Source: Rhizobium sp. Q54
GTDB taxonomy: Bacteria; Pseudomonadota; Alphaproteobacteria; Rhizobiales; Aestuariivirgaceae
Reading direction: 5' to 3'
Assembly: GCA_945889445.1 (NCBI GenBank)
Contig: CAMDBX010000005.1
Location: forward strand, 37,090-101,089
Length of the DNA stretch: 64,000 nt
Shown: positions 43,135 to 53,152 of the stretch, one piece after another
How the letters are laid out: every line of letters begins with the position of its first letter
Position numbering within the stretch: the stretch's first letter is position 1
Notes under the pieces: model-generated
The model's database searches: none
The model's input: the letters and a program-made list of their open reading frames with translations, nothing else
Told to the model about the DNA's origin: nothing
Position numbers and translations under genes: made by a program

Positions 43135-44619
43135 TCAGGCGAGCAGCTTGCGCACCGCGTCCTTCCAGCCGGCATACTTCGCATTGCGTTCGGCTGGCTT
43201 CATCTTCGGCGTGAAGCGCTTCTGCTTCTTCCACGACTTGGCAAAGCGGGCGGGCTCCGGAAGTAGACCCACCTTCAGGCCCGCGAGATAGGCAGCACCC
43301 AGTGCCGTGGTCTCGAGGATGGGCGGACGGTCGACGGGCGCGTCCAGCATGTCGGCGAGGCGCTGCATGGTCCAATCCGAGGCTGACATGCCACCATCGA
43401 CGCGCAGGATGGTCTTCTGGGCGTGGCCCATGTCCTTGCGCATCGCCTCCAGCAGGTCGCGCGTCTGGTAGCAGACGGATTCGAGTGCCGCCTTCGCCAG
43501 TTCATTGCGGGTGGTGGCGCGCGTCAGGCCGAAGATGGCGCCGCGCGCCTCGGCATTCCAGTAGGGCGCACCAAGGCCCACGAAGGCGGGAACCAGGTAG
43601 ACGCTCTGGGTGGGGTCGGCGACCGCGGCAAGCTTGCCGGTTTCGCCAGCAGTGGCCACCAGCTTCAGGCCGTCACGCAGCCATTGCACGGCAGCGCCCG
43701 CGATGAAGATCGCACCTTCCAGCGCATAGGTGCGCTTGCCGTCGAGCTGGTAGGCGATGGTGGTGAGGAGGCGGTTACGTGACAGGACCGCCTCAGCGCC
43801 AGTATTCAGCAGCGCGAAGCAGCCGGTTCCGTATGTTGCCTTCATCATGCCCGGCTGGAAGCAGGCCTGGCCGATACTCGCCGCCTGCTGGTCGCCCGCC
43901 ACGCCCCGGATGGGAATGGCCGCGCCAAGGAGATCAGGAACAGTCGTGCCGAAGTCGGCGGCACAGTCCTTCACCTGCGGCAGAAGGCTGGCCGGAATAT
44001 TCAGGATGCGCAGCAGTTCCTCGTCCCACTCCCCGGTGTGGATGTTGAACAGCAATGTGCGCGAGGCGTTGGTGGCGTCGGTGGCATGCACCTTGCCGCC
44101 GGTGAGGCGCCAGATGAGGAAGCTGTCGATGGTGCCGAAGGCGAGATCGCCGCGCTCCGCCTTCTGTCGCGCACCTTTCACATTGTCGAGCAGCCAGCGG
44201 ATCTTGGTGCCGGAGAAATAGGGATCGAGCAGCAGGCCGGTCTTCCGGTTGAACAGTGCCTCGCGCCCCTCGGCCTTGAGTGCGGCGCAGAACTCTGCCG
44301 TGCGTCGATCCTGCCAGACGATCGCCTTGTGGATGGGGCGGCCAGTGCGGCGGTTCCAGATCACCACCGTCTCGCGCTGATTGGTGATGCCGATGGCCCT
44401 CACCGAATGTGGCTTTGCCTTGGCCTTGCGCAACGCGGACTTGCAGGTGGCGAGCACCGAGGCCCAGATCTCCTCCGGGTCATGCTCCACCCAGCCGGAC
44501 TTCGGATAGAACTGCTTGAACTCCTGCTGGCCTACCGAAACGGGCTTCAGCTTCGCATCGAAGATGATGGCGCGCGATGAGGTGGTGCCCTGGTCAATGG
44601 CAAGGATCATGTCCGGCAT
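43135..44619 (-). CDS. glpK: Glycerol kinase
   Basis: GlpK phosphorylates glycerol with ATP. The 494-residue FGGY kinase shows [15 protein letters not shown] at the start, [64 protein letters not shown] and LGAAYLAGL. It is the last gene of glpR-glpD-glpK, four bases after glpD. Confidence 0.95.
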   Translation of the reverse strand: MPDMILAIDQGTTSSRAIIFDAKLKPVSVGQQEFKQFYPKSGWVEHDPEEIWASVLATCKSALRKAKAKPHSVRAIGITNQRETVVIWNRRTGRPIHKAIVWQDRRTAEFCAALKAEGREALFNRKTGLLLDPYFSGTKIRWLLDNVKGARQKAERGDLAFGTIDSFLIWRLTGGKVHATDATNASRTLLFNIHTGEWDEELLRILNIPASLLPQVKDCAADFGTTVPDLLGAAIPIRGVAGDQQAASIGQACFQPGMMKATYGTGCFALLNTGAEAVLSRNRLLTTIAYQLDGKRTYALEGAIFIAGAAVQWLRDGLKLVATAGETGKLAAVADPTQSVYLVPAFVGLGAPYWNAEARGAIFGLTRATTRNELAKAALESVCYQTRDLLEAMRKDMGHAQKTILRVDGGMSASDWTMQRLADMLDAPVDRPPILETTALGAAYLAGLKVGLLPEPARFAKSWKKQKRFTPKMKPAERNAKYAGWKDAVRKLLA

Positions 44620-44623
44620 TGTT

Positions 44624-46138
44624 TCAACCTCCCACCCGCTTCAGTTCCTGCACGGCATTGGCGGCCGCCATGTAGGTCCGCAACGCCTCCTGCTGCGGCT
44701 TCGTGGTGTGAAGCCCGAGCTTGGAGCGTCGCCACAGCACGTCGTCGGCACTGCGGGCCCATTCCTTGTCACGCAGCCAGTCGATCTCGCGCTCGCTGAT
44801 CGGACCGAAGCTTTGGCCGAGGTCGGCGGCAGTGCGGGCGTCACCCAGCACGTGCTCCACGTCCGTGCCATAGGCGCGGAACAGGCGGCGCACGGTAACC
44901 TCGTCGAGGAAGGGGTACTTGCGCCACAAGGCGGCGATGCGGTCGTCCACCTCTTCATAACCGAAGTTGCCGCCCGGCAGCGGCGCGTCATGCGTCCAAG
45001 GCTTGCCCATTTGCGGGAAGAACGGCTCGATCTTTTCCATGGCGTGTTCGGCGAGCCTGCGGAAGGTGGTGATCTTGCCGCCGAACACCGAGAGCAGCGG
45101 TGCGCCGCCCTGCGGATGGTCGAGCTTCAGCACATAGTCGCGCGTTGCCTCCTGTGCCTTCGAGGCGCCGTCGTCATAGAGCGGGCGGATGCCGGAATAG
45201 GCCCAGCGCACCATGTCGCTGCTGACGGGCTTGCGGAAATATTCGCTGACGGCCTTGAGCAGGTACTCCGATTCCGCCTCGGAGATATGCGGACTGCCGG
45301 GGTCGCCCTTGTGGTCCTCGTCGGTGGTGCCGATGAGCGTGAAGTCGCGCTCATACGGGATGGCGAAGCAGATGCGCCCGTCGGCATTCTGGAAGATGTA
45401 GCAGCGGTCGTGATCGTAGAGCTTGTCGACGACAAGGTGACTGCCCTTCACCATGCGGATCTTGTCCGGATCGTTGCGGCCCACCACTGCGCCGAGTACC
45501 TGACTCACCCAGGGGCCGGCAGAATTGATGAGCGCCCTGGCGCGCACTGATTCCACGCGACCATCTTCCGTCTCGATGGTTATCTCCCAATGGTCGCCGA
45601 CGCGGCGCGCCGAGGTGCATTTGGTGCGTGTGCGGATGACCGCGCCCTTTTCCTGTGCGCCGCGCGCGTTGATGACGACGAGGCGGGCATCCTCCACCCA
45701 GCAGTCGGAATACTCATAGCCGCGGACATATTGCTCCTTCAGCGGCTGGCCCGTTACGTCGGTGCGCAGGTTCACGCCGCGTGTGCCGGGCAGGATCTTG
45801 CGTCCGCCCAGATGATCGTAGAGGAACAGGCCCATCCGCAGGATGGGCCAGGGACGCAGGCCGTTATGGTAGGGCAGCACGAAACGCAGCGGCCAGATGA
45901 TGTGCGGCGCCGCCTTGAGCAGCACCTCGCGCTCGATCAGCGCCTCGCGCACCAGGCGGAACTCATAATGCTCGAGATAGCGCAACCCACCATGGATCAG
46001 CTTCGTGGAGGCACTCGACGTGCCCGAGGCGAGGTCTCCCTGCTCGGCGAGAAACACCTTGAGGCCGCGCCCCGCTGCGTCCCGCGCAATGCCGCAGCCA
46101 TTTATGCCGCCACCGATGATGAAAAGGTCATAGATCAT
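44624..46138 (-). CDS. glpD: Aerobic glycerol-3-phosphate dehydrogenase
   Basis: GlpD oxidises glycerol-3-phosphate to dihydroxyacetone phosphate at the inner membrane. The 504-residue flavoprotein has [55 protein letters not shown] and a matching C-terminal region ([18 protein letters not shown]). The start overlaps the glpR stop by ATGA. Confidence 0.95.
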   Translation of the reverse strand: MIYDLFIIGGGINGCGIARDAAGRGLKVFLAEQGDLASGTSSASTKLIHGGLRYLEHYEFRLVREALIEREVLLKAAPHIIWPLRFVLPYHNGLRPWPILRMGLFLYDHLGGRKILPGTRGVNLRTDVTGQPLKEQYVRGYEYSDCWVEDARLVVINARGAQEKGAVIRTRTKCTSARRVGDHWEITIETEDGRVESVRARALINSAGPWVSQVLGAVVGRNDPDKIRMVKGSHLVVDKLYDHDRCYIFQNADGRICFAIPYERDFTLIGTTDEDHKGDPGSPHISEAESEYLLKAVSEYFRKPVSSDMVRWAYSGIRPLYDDGASKAQEATRDYVLKLDHPQGGAPLLSVFGGKITTFRRLAEHAMEKIEPFFPQMGKPWTHDAPLPGGNFGYEEVDDRIAALWRKYPFLDEVTVRRLFRAYGTDVEHVLGDARTAADLGQSFGPISEREIDWLRDKEWARSADDVLWRRSKLGLHTTKPQQEALRTYMAAANAVQELKRVGG

Positions 46139-46938
46139 TCGGCGGCATCCATTGCATTGTCATTCACGGCAGTTCCTTGGGCGATTTCGAGCCTGACGCC
46201 ATTGTCCCTGCAATAGGCGACGATGGGTTCCGGCGGGGATTGGTCGGTGACAAAGACATCGACATCAGACAGTTGCCCGATGCGCACCGGTGCCGTGCGG
46301 GTGAACTTCGTTGCGTCGGCCACCAGCATCACGTTGCGGGCATTCTGCATGATGGCCTTGGCGACGCGCACTTCCCGATAGTCGAAGTCGAGCATGGCGC
46401 CGTCTTCGTCGAGGGCGGAGGCGCCGATCACGGCATGGTCGACCTTGAACTGGGTGATGAAGTCCACCGCCGCCTCGCCCACGATGCCGCCGTCGCTCTT
46501 CCTGAGCACGCCGCCCGCGAGGATCACCTCGATCTTGGGGCGTGGCATCAGGATGGTCGCGACGTGGATGTTGTTGGTGATCACCAGCAACCCCTCGTGA
46601 TGGATCAGGGCGCGCGCCACTTCCTCGGTCGTCGTCCCGATGTTGATGAACAGGGAGCAGTTGTTGGGAACGAGGTTCGCGGCGTGGCGGCCGATCACCA
46701 CCTTTTCGGTGGTGGCCATCATGCGCCGCGCCTCATAGGCGAGGTTTTCCACGCCGGAGGCAAGCATTGCACCGCCATGGGTGCGCGCCAGCAACCTGAG
46801 GTCGCAGAGTTCGTTAAGGTCCTTGCGAATGGTCTGGGGCGTGACGTCGAAGCGCTGCGCCAGATCTTCCACCGTCACGCTGCCAAGTTGCCGTGACAGC
46901 GCAAGAATCTGGTGTTGGCGGGGACTGATGGTGTCCAT
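46135..46938 (-). CDS. glpR: Glycerol-3-phosphate regulon repressor, DeoR family
   Basis: The 267-residue protein has a DeoR helix-turn-helix (RQHQILALSRQLGSVTVEDLAQRFDVTPQTIRKDLNELCDLRLLARTHGG) and a sensor domain (SLFINIGTTTEEVARALIHHEGLLVITNN, VMLVADATKFTRTAPVRIG). It leads glpR-D-K and faces glpV, so it probably represses both arms and is relieved by glycerol-3-phosphate. Confidence 0.9.
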   Translation of the reverse strand: MDTISPRQHQILALSRQLGSVTVEDLAQRFDVTPQTIRKDLNELCDLRLLARTHGGAMLASGVENLAYEARRMMATTEKVVIGRHAANLVPNNCSLFINIGTTTEEVARALIHHEGLLVITNNIHVATILMPRPKIEVILAGGVLRKSDGGIVGEAAVDFITQFKVDHAVIGASALDEDGAMLDFDYREVRVAKAIMQNARNVMLVADATKFTRTAPVRIGQLSDVDVFVTDQSPPEPIVAYCRDNGVRLEIAQGTAVNDNAMDAAE

Positions 46939-47026
46939 GAACCTGTCGCTACCGAGTGCTTTTTCGTGATGCAGGAAAGCGCGAAGCTCCCTTTCACTGC
47001 GAATGATTTCACTTTTTTTCGTTTAG

Positions 47027-47094
47027 CGCAATATTGCGGCGCAACATAGTTCGAATTTTTGACCGTTGACGCTCGTTTGTTTTCGCATGATAGT
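47027..47094 (+). promoter_or_regulatory. glpV promoter and candidate GlpR operator
   Basis: TTGACG (47066-47071), 17 bases and GATAGT (47089-47094) form a sigma70 promoter for glpV. A perfect 12-bp palindrome CGCAATATTGCG (47027-47038) and several TTTCG/CGTTT words (around 47017-47085) lie between the divergent glpR and glpV genes and could be GlpR sites. Confidence 0.5.
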
Positions 47095-47141
47095 TTATCA
47101 CAGGTGTCATGCAACAGGCACCGATCTAGGGAGGACCCACA

Positions 47142-48878
47142 ATGAGACTGAAATATCTCGCCTCAGCTGCCGCGTTGGCACTGTTGGCGGTTACAAGTCC
47201 CGCATTCGCCGACGTCGAAGCCGCCAAGAAGTGGATCGATTCAGAGTTCCAGCCTTCGGCCCTCTCCAAGGAGGACCAGCTCAAGGAGATGGAATGGTTC
47301 ATCAAGGCCGCCGAGCCCTTCAAGGGCATGGAGATCAACGTGCTGTCGGAAGGCATTCCGACGCATGACTATGAATCGAAGGTGCTGACCAAGGCCTTCG
47401 AGGAAATCACCGGCATCAAGGTCAACCACCAGATCCTCGGCGAGGGCGAAGTGGTGCAGGCCGTCCAGACGCAGATGCAGACCAACCGCAACCTGTACGA
47501 CGGCTATGTCAACGATTCCGACCTGATCGGCACGCACTCGCGCCTGCAGCAGACCTACAACCTCACCGACATGATGGCGGGCGACTGGAAGGACCAGACC
47601 AATCCTGGCCTCGACCTCGCCGACTTCATCGGCACCAAGTTCACCACCGGTCCGGACGGCAAGCTCTACCAGCTTCCCGACCAGCAGTTCGCCAACCTCT
47701 ACTGGTTCCGCAAGGACTGGTTCGACAAGCCCGAGCTGAAGGAAAAGTTCAAGGCCAAGTATGGCTACGAGCTGGGTGTGCCGGTCAACTGGTCCGCCTA
47801 TGAAGACATCGCCGACTTCTTCAGCAACGACGTGAAGGAAATCGACGGCGTCAAGATCTATGGCCACATGGACTATGGCAAGCGCGCGCCGGACCTCGGC
47901 TGGCGCATGACCGACGCCTGGCTTTCGATGGCCGGCACCGGCAGCCAGGGCGAGCCGAACGGTGTCCCCATCGACGAGTGGGGCATTCGCATGGACAAGG
48001 GCTCGTGCAACCCCTCGGGCGCCTCGGTGTCCCGCGGTGGCGAAACCAACGGCCCGGCATCCGTCTACGCCATCTCCAAGTGGGATGAGTGGCTGCGGAA
48101 GTACGCGCCTCCGGGTGCGGCCGACTACGACTTCTATCAGTCGCTGCCGGCGCTCGCCCAGGGCAATGTCGCCCAGCAGATCTTCTGGTACACCGCCTTC
48201 ACGGCATCGATGGTGGCCCCGAAGTCCGAGGGTAACAACACGGTCGACGACCAGGGCATGCCGCAGTGGCGCATGGCCCCCTCGCCGCATGGCCCCTACT
48301 ACAAGGACGGCCAGAAGGTCGGCTACCAGGACGTGGGCTCGTGGACGATCCTGAAGTCGACGCCGGCAGATCGCGCCAAGGCCGCATGGCTCTATGCGCA
48401 GTTCGCCGTGTCGAAGACGGTGGACGTCAAGAAGAGCCAGGTCGGTCTCACCTTCATCCGTGACAGCACGGTGCGTCACCAGTCCTTCACGGACCGCGCG
48501 CCGAAGCTGGGCGGCCTGGTCGAGTTCTACCGCTCGCCCGACCGCGTCCGTTGGTCGCCCACCGGCATCAACGTTCCGGACTATCCGAAGCTTGCCCAGC
48601 TCTGGTGGCAGCAGATCGGTGACGTGAACTCCGGCTCGTTCTCGCCGCAGGAAGCCATGGACCGCCTTGCCACCGAAATGGAGCAGGTGATGGCCCGCAT
48701 GGAAGCCGCAGACAAGGCCAACAACACCTATGGTGGCTGTGGCCCGCGTCTGTCCGAGCCCAAGGACGCGGCCTACTGGCTCGGCCGTCCGGATGGCCCG
48801 AAGGCCAAGCTCGCCAACGAGAAGGAACCCGGCCAGACCGTCGCTTATGATGAAATCATCAAGCGCTGGCAGGAATAG
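47142..48878 (+). CDS. glpV: Glycerol ABC transporter, periplasmic binding protein
   Basis: The 578-residue binding protein has a signal peptide (LKYLASAAALALLAVTSPAFA) and the SBP_bac_1 layout of the glycerol importer, with AAKKWIDSEFQPSALSKEDQLKEMEWFIKAAEPFKGMEINVLSEGIPTHDYE and a tryptophan-rich core. GGGAGG precedes the ATG. It is the first gene of glpV-S-T-P-Q-U and is followed by a strong stem-loop, as with rhaS. Confidence 0.88.
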   Translation: MRLKYLASAAALALLAVTSPAFADVEAAKKWIDSEFQPSALSKEDQLKEMEWFIKAAEPFKGMEINVLSEGIPTHDYESKVLTKAFEEITGIKVNHQILGEGEVVQAVQTQMQTNRNLYDGYVNDSDLIGTHSRLQQTYNLTDMMAGDWKDQTNPGLDLADFIGTKFTTGPDGKLYQLPDQQFANLYWFRKDWFDKPELKEKFKAKYGYELGVPVNWSAYEDIADFFSNDVKEIDGVKIYGHMDYGKRAPDLGWRMTDAWLSMAGTGSQGEPNGVPIDEWGIRMDKGSCNPSGASVSRGGETNGPASVYAISKWDEWLRKYAPPGAADYDFYQSLPALAQGNVAQQIFWYTAFTASMVAPKSEGNNTVDDQGMPQWRMAPSPHGPYYKDGQKVGYQDVGSWTILKSTPADRAKAAWLYAQFAVSKTVDVKKSQVGLTFIRDSTVRHQSFTDRAPKLGGLVEFYRSPDRVRWSPTGINVPDYPKLAQLWWQQIGDVNSGSFSPQEAMDRLATEMEQVMARMEAADKANNTYGGCGPRLSEPKDAAYWLGRPDGPKAKLANEKEPGQTVAYDEIIKRWQE

Positions 48879-48887
48879 GCTGTAACG

Positions 48888-48918
48888 CGGAGCGCGGGAG
48901 TCATTCTCCCGCGCTCCG
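48888..48918 (+). terminator. Intercistronic stem-loop between glpV and glpS
   Basis: A perfect 13-bp inverted repeat (CGGAGCGCGGGAG with CTCCCGCGCTCCG) around a five-base loop lies 9 bases after the glpV stop. Only a short TT follows, so partial termination or mRNA stabilisation, giving excess binding protein, is likelier than a full stop. Confidence 0.65.
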
Positions 48919-48964
48919 TTCTTGACCGGCCATTGCCCAGACTTTCATCGCCGATCGGATTTTC

Positions 48965-50029
48965 ATGTCCCTTGAACTCATCGAGATCACCAAGCGCGTG
49001 GGCTCGGAGACGCACATCCACCCGACTTCGCTGGTCCTGCCGCCAGGCTCATTCAATGTCCTGCTCGGAACAACACTGTCGGGCAAGACGACGCTCATGC
49101 AGATCATGGCGGGCATCCAGCCGCCCAGCTCCGGCCGGATCATGTTCAATGGCAAGGACGTGACCAATATCGCCGTTCAGAAGCGCAACGTGTCGATGGT
49201 CTATCAGCAGTTCATCAACTACCCGAACTTCTCGGTCTATGACAACATCGCCTCGCCCCTCAAAGTGGCCGGCATGAGCAAGGCCGAGATCGACCGGCGC
49301 GTCATGTCCGCGGCCGACCTCCTGCGGCTTCGACCCATGCTCAAGCGCCGGCCTTCCGAATTGTCGGGCGGGCAGCAGCAGCGCACGGCCATTGCGCGCG
49401 CCATCGTCAAGGACTCGGACCTCATCCTGCTCGACGAGCCGCTCGCCAACCTCGACTACAAGCTGCGCGAGGAATTGCGGGACGAACTTCCGAAGCTCTT
49501 CGCCGGTCGCAACGCCATCGTCGTCTACGCCACCACCGAGCCCGTCGAGGCGCTGCTCTTCGGCGGCCAGACGGCCACCCTGCATGAGGGACGCGTGACG
49601 CAATTCGGGCCGACATCGGCCGTCTACCGCGCGCCGAACGACCTGATCTCCGCGCAGGTGTTCTCGGACCCGCCCATCAACATGACGCCCGTGGAGAAGC
49701 GCGGCGAGACGCTGCAGGTGTTTGGCAGCAAGCAGTGGCCCGCAGGCGCCGCTGCCCGCGACCTTAACGATGGTCGCTACATTCTCGGCATTCGCCCGCA
49801 CCATGTGACGCCGCTGCCGTCTGAAGCCTCCAGCGGCGAGTTGGAGGGGCGCGTCCTCGTCACCGAGCTCTCAGGTTCCGAGAGCGTCATCCACTTGGAC
49901 GTCGATGGCTCAACATGGGTGTCGCAGTCGCACGGCATCCACCCCTTCGAGGTGGGAACCCACGCCAGGCTTCACGTCGACATCGACCAGGGGCTGTTCT
50001 TCACTCCCGATGGCGCGCGGGTGTCCTGA
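48965..50029 (+). CDS. glpS: Glycerol ABC transporter ATPase 1
   Basis: The 354-residue ATPase has Walker A GTTLSGKT (35-42), Q-loop, a perfect LSGGQ signature (133-137), Walker B LILLDEP, and a C-terminal TOBE-like domain. The switch histidine is replaced: VYATTEP puts Thr at position 191 where VTHD is usual. It should pair with GlpT. The stop overlaps the glpT start (TGATG). Confidence 0.88.
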   Translation: MSLELIEITKRVGSETHIHPTSLVLPPGSFNVLLGTTLSGKTTLMQIMAGIQPPSSGRIMFNGKDVTNIAVQKRNVSMVYQQFINYPNFSVYDNIASPLKVAGMSKAEIDRRVMSAADLLRLRPMLKRRPSELSGGQQQRTAIARAIVKDSDLILLDEPLANLDYKLREELRDELPKLFAGRNAIVVYATTEPVEALLFGGQTATLHEGRVTQFGPTSAVYRAPNDLISAQVFSDPPINMTPVEKRGETLQVFGSKQWPAGAAARDLNDGRYILGIRPHHVTPLPSEASSGELEGRVLVTELSGSESVIHLDVDGSTWVSQSHGIHPFEVGTHARLHVDIDQGLFFTPDGARVS

Positions 50030-51102
50030 TGGCCGAGATCCGCATCGAGAACCTCCGCCACTCCTACTCAGCCAATCCGCAGGGTGAGGAAGACTACGCG
50101 CTGAAGCGCCTGTCCATCACCTGGCAGGACGGCGGCGCTTATGCGCTGCTGGGGCCGTCCGGCTGTGGCAAGACCACGTTGCTCAACCTCATCTCCGGAC
50201 TGCTCACGCCCACCGAGGGCCGCATCCTGTTCGACGGCCGCGACGTGTCACACAGTTCGCCCGAGGAACGCAACATCGCGCAGGTGTTCCAGTTCCCGGT
50301 CATCTATGACACCATGACGGTGTTCGACAACCTCGCCTTCCCGCTCCGGAACCGGGGTGTTCCCGAAAGCGAGATCAAGACGCGCGTTGCCGAGATCGCC
50401 GACATGCTGGAGCTGACCAAGACACTCCACAAGCGCGCCTCCGGCCTCACCGCCGACGGAAAGCAGAAGATATCGCTCGGCCGTGGCCTGGTGCGCCCGG
50501 ACGTGAACGTCATCATGTTCGACGAGCCCCTCACGGTGATCGATCCGCACCTCAAGTGGCAGTTGCGTTCCAAGCTCAAGGAACTGCACCTCCGGACCAA
50601 GCGCACCATGATCTACGTGACGCATGACCAGACGGAGGCGCTCACCTTCGCTGACCAGGTGGTGGTGATGAACCTTGGCGAAGTGGTGCAGGCGGGAACA
50701 CCCGTCGAGCTCTTCGAGAGGCCGCAGCACACCTTCGTTGGGCATTTCATCGGTTCGCCCGGCATGAACGTCCTGCCCTGCGAGGTGCGTGGCGGAAAGG
50801 CCTTGTTTGCGGGCATTCCCGTCGAGGCCGCGAACATTCAGGCGGCAAGCGGCCGGGGCCGCGCGGAAATCGGCGTCAGGCCGGAGTTCGTGTCAATCGC
50901 CAAGTCGGGCATTGCCGCCGAGGTGGTGCGTGTTGCTGACGCCGGCCGCTACCGCATCGTCGAGGCCCGCAGCCATGGCCACACCATCAAGCTGCTGCTC
51001 AAGGAAGGTGATGAGGTGCCGCAATCCAGCACCTTCCTCGCCTTCGATCCCGCTCACACGCAGGTCTATGAGGATGGCTGGATCGCGGGGGCGCATCGGT
51101 GA
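50029..51102 (+). CDS. glpT: Glycerol ABC transporter ATPase 2
   Basis: The 357-residue ATPase has canonical Walker A GPSGCGKT (42-49), Walker B VIMFDEP and H-loop VTHD (His199), but its signature is degenerate: LTADGKQKISLGRG in place of LSGGQQQR-type. A C-terminal regulatory domain follows. It overlaps glpS by one base and glpP by four. The name follows the rhizobial glycerol system and is unrelated to the E. coli glycerol-3-phosphate antiporter. Confidence 0.88.
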   Translation: MAEIRIENLRHSYSANPQGEEDYALKRLSITWQDGGAYALLGPSGCGKTTLLNLISGLLTPTEGRILFDGRDVSHSSPEERNIAQVFQFPVIYDTMTVFDNLAFPLRNRGVPESEIKTRVAEIADMLELTKTLHKRASGLTADGKQKISLGRGLVRPDVNVIMFDEPLTVIDPHLKWQLRSKLKELHLRTKRTMIYVTHDQTEALTFADQVVVMNLGEVVQAGTPVELFERPQHTFVGHFIGSPGMNVLPCEVRGGKALFAGIPVEAANIQAASGRGRAEIGVRPEFVSIAKSGIAAEVVRVADAGRYRIVEARSHGHTIKLLLKEGDEVPQSSTFLAFDPAHTQVYEDGWIAGAHR

Positions 51103-51962
51103 ACAAGACCTTCAACAACAAGGCCTGGTGGCTGGTGCTGCCGGTGTTCCTGATGGTGGCGTTCAATGCGCTCGTGCCGCTGATGACCGTCGTCAACTAC
51201 TCGATCCAGGAAACCTTCGGCAACAACGAGTTCTTCTGGTCGGGCACCACCTGGTTCGAGCAGATCCTGCATGACGAGGCGTTTCATGATTCACTGCGTC
51301 GCCAGCTGATCTTCACCGGTCTCATCCTGCTGATTGAAATTCCGCTGGGCCTTGCGATTGCGCTGTGCATGCCGCGAAATGGCCCGTGGGTCTCGGTCTG
51401 CCTGGTGCTCATCGCGCTACCGCTGCTGGTGCCGTGGAACGTCGTCGGCTCCATGTGGAACATCATGGCGCTGCCGGACATCGGGCTCCTCGGCAAGGGC
51501 ATCAATGCCCTCGGCATTCCCTTCAACTACACGCGACAGCCGATCTCGGCCTGGTTCACCGTCATCCTGATGGACGTGTGGCACTGGACGTCGCTCGTCG
51601 TGCTGCTCTGCTATGCCGGCCTCGTCGCGATCCCCGACGCCTATTACCAGGCGGCCAAGGTTGACGGCGCCCGGCCCTGGGCCGTCTTCCGCTACATCCA
51701 GCTGCCGAAGCTGAAGCACGTTCTCACCATCGCCGTCCTGCTGCGCTTCATGGACTCCTTCATGATCTACACCGAGGTCATCGTGCTGACCGGCGGCGGA
51801 CCCGGCAGCACCACCAAGTTCCTGTCGATCGATCTCGTCCAGAAGGCCCTCGGCGGCTTTGACCTCGGGCCTGCGGCGGCATTCTCGATCGTCTACTTCC
51901 TGATCATCCTGTTCCTCAGCTGGCTTTTCTACACGCTGATGATGCGGGAGGAGGCCAAGTAA
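51099..51962 (+). CDS. glpP: Glycerol ABC transporter permease
   Basis: The 287-residue permease has six membrane segments and a MalF/UgpA-type coupling motif YYQAAKVDGARPWAVFRYIQLPKLKHV near residue 187, with VILTGGGPGSTTKFLSI shortly after. It overlaps glpT by ATGA and is followed after one base by glpQ. Confidence 0.88.
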   Translation: MNKTFNNKAWWLVLPVFLMVAFNALVPLMTVVNYSIQETFGNNEFFWSGTTWFEQILHDEAFHDSLRRQLIFTGLILLIEIPLGLAIALCMPRNGPWVSVCLVLIALPLLVPWNVVGSMWNIMALPDIGLLGKGINALGIPFNYTRQPISAWFTVILMDVWHWTSLVVLLCYAGLVAIPDAYYQAAKVDGARPWAVFRYIQLPKLKHVLTIAVLLRFMDSFMIYTEVIVLTGGGPGSTTKFLSIDLVQKALGGFDLGPAAAFSIVYFLIILFLSWLFYTLMMREEAK

Positions 51963-51963
51963 G

Positions 51964-52761
51964 ATGCGCAAGCGCTACATCGTCCTGACACTCTATATCA
52001 TCTTCCTGATGCTGCCGATCTACTGGCTGCTGAACATGTCGTTCAAGACCACGAACGAGATCCTCGGCGGCTTCAGCGCGTTCCCGCGGGATTTCACGCT
52101 CGACAGCTACCGCACGATCTTCACCGATCCGTCGTGGTATAACGCCTACATCAACTCCATCACCTATGTCGTCATCAACACCATCATCTCGGTGGTGATT
52201 GCACTGCCCGCGGCCTATGCGTTTTCGCGGTACCGCTTCCTTGGCGACAAGCACCTGTTCTTCTGGCTGCTGTCGAACCGCATGGCACCGGCGGCGGTGT
52301 TCGTCCTGCCCTTCGTCAACCTCTATTCGGCAGTGGGGTTGTTCGACACGCCCTGGGCGGTGGCGCTCGCGCATACGCTGTTCAACGTTCCGCTTGCCGT
52401 GTGGATCCTCGAAGGCTTCATGTCGGGCGTGCCGAAGGAACTGGATGAAACCGCCTACGTGGATGGCTACTCCTTCCCGGCCTTCTTCGTCAGGATCTTC
52501 CTCCCCACCATTTCGGCGGGCATTGGCGTGGCAGCCTTCTTCTGCTTCATGTTCTCCTGGGTCGAGATGTTGCTGGCGAAGAACCTCACATCGGTGGCGG
52601 CCAAGCCGATCGTTGCCGCCATGACGAAGACGGCCAGCACATCAGGTTATGAGCTGGGCCTCCTGGCGGCAGCGGGGGTTCTCACGCTCATCCCCGGCGC
52701 CATCGTTATCTATTTCGTTCGCAACTACATCGCCAAGGGCTTCGCCCTGGGCCGCGTGTGA
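51964..52761 (+). CDS. glpQ: Glycerol ABC transporter permease
   Basis: The 265-residue MalG/UgpE-like permease has an N-terminal anchor (YIVLTLYIIFLMLPIYWLLNMSFKTTNEI), INTIISVVIALPAAYAFSRYRF, and the coupling loop VPKELDETAYVDGYSFPAFFVRIFLPT near residue 156. It pairs with GlpP. The glycerol name is from operon context and rhizobial precedent. Confidence 0.88.
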   Translation: MRKRYIVLTLYIIFLMLPIYWLLNMSFKTTNEILGGFSAFPRDFTLDSYRTIFTDPSWYNAYINSITYVVINTIISVVIALPAAYAFSRYRFLGDKHLFFWLLSNRMAPAAVFVLPFVNLYSAVGLFDTPWAVALAHTLFNVPLAVWILEGFMSGVPKELDETAYVDGYSFPAFFVRIFLPTISAGIGVAAFFCFMFSWVEMLLAKNLTSVAAKPIVAAMTKTASTSGYELGLLAAAGVLTLIPGAIVIYFVRNYIAKGFALGRV

Positions 52762-52774
52762 GAAGGACCTGAAG

Positions 52775-53098
52775 ATGGAAGCGCCAGTGATATTCTCAGC
52801 CGAATGGTGGCAGCAGCCGCTGGGAAGCTGGATGGCGTGGAACCGGGTGACCATCGCCTTCTTCCTCTACGTCTTCGGCTCCATCCTCGCGATGGGCGTG
52901 TGGGAGTATTTCTCCCCCGGGGGCTCTCCGCGGCGGGGCATTTTCCGTCTTGAGACGACGCGTGGTGACAGGCTGTTCATGACGCATCTGGGCACGGCCT
53001 TCATCTTTCTGGCGTGGCTGGCGTTCATGGGAGCGCCCCTATGGGGAGCTCTCGGGCTGTCGCTGGTCTGGGCCTTCGTCGTATTCCGCTGGGCGTGA
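52775..53098 (+). CDS. glpU: DUF2160 membrane protein of the glycerol transporter
   Basis: This 107-residue membrane protein (three helices: VTIAFFLYVFGSILAMGVWEYF, HLGTAFIFLAWLAFMG, LWGALGLSLVWAFVVFRW) matches DUF2160, the small GlpU component of rhizobial glp operons. AAGGACC precedes the ATG at 52775. It ends the operon. Confidence 0.85.
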   Translation: MEAPVIFSAEWWQQPLGSWMAWNRVTIAFFLYVFGSILAMGVWEYFSPGGSPRRGIFRLETTRGDRLFMTHLGTAFIFLAWLAFMGAPLWGALGLSLVWAFVVFRWA

Positions 53099-53152
53099 GG
53101 CCTTGCGGCGGAGCTTGATCGGAACCTGACGGTCGCGCTGACGGCTTCCGCG

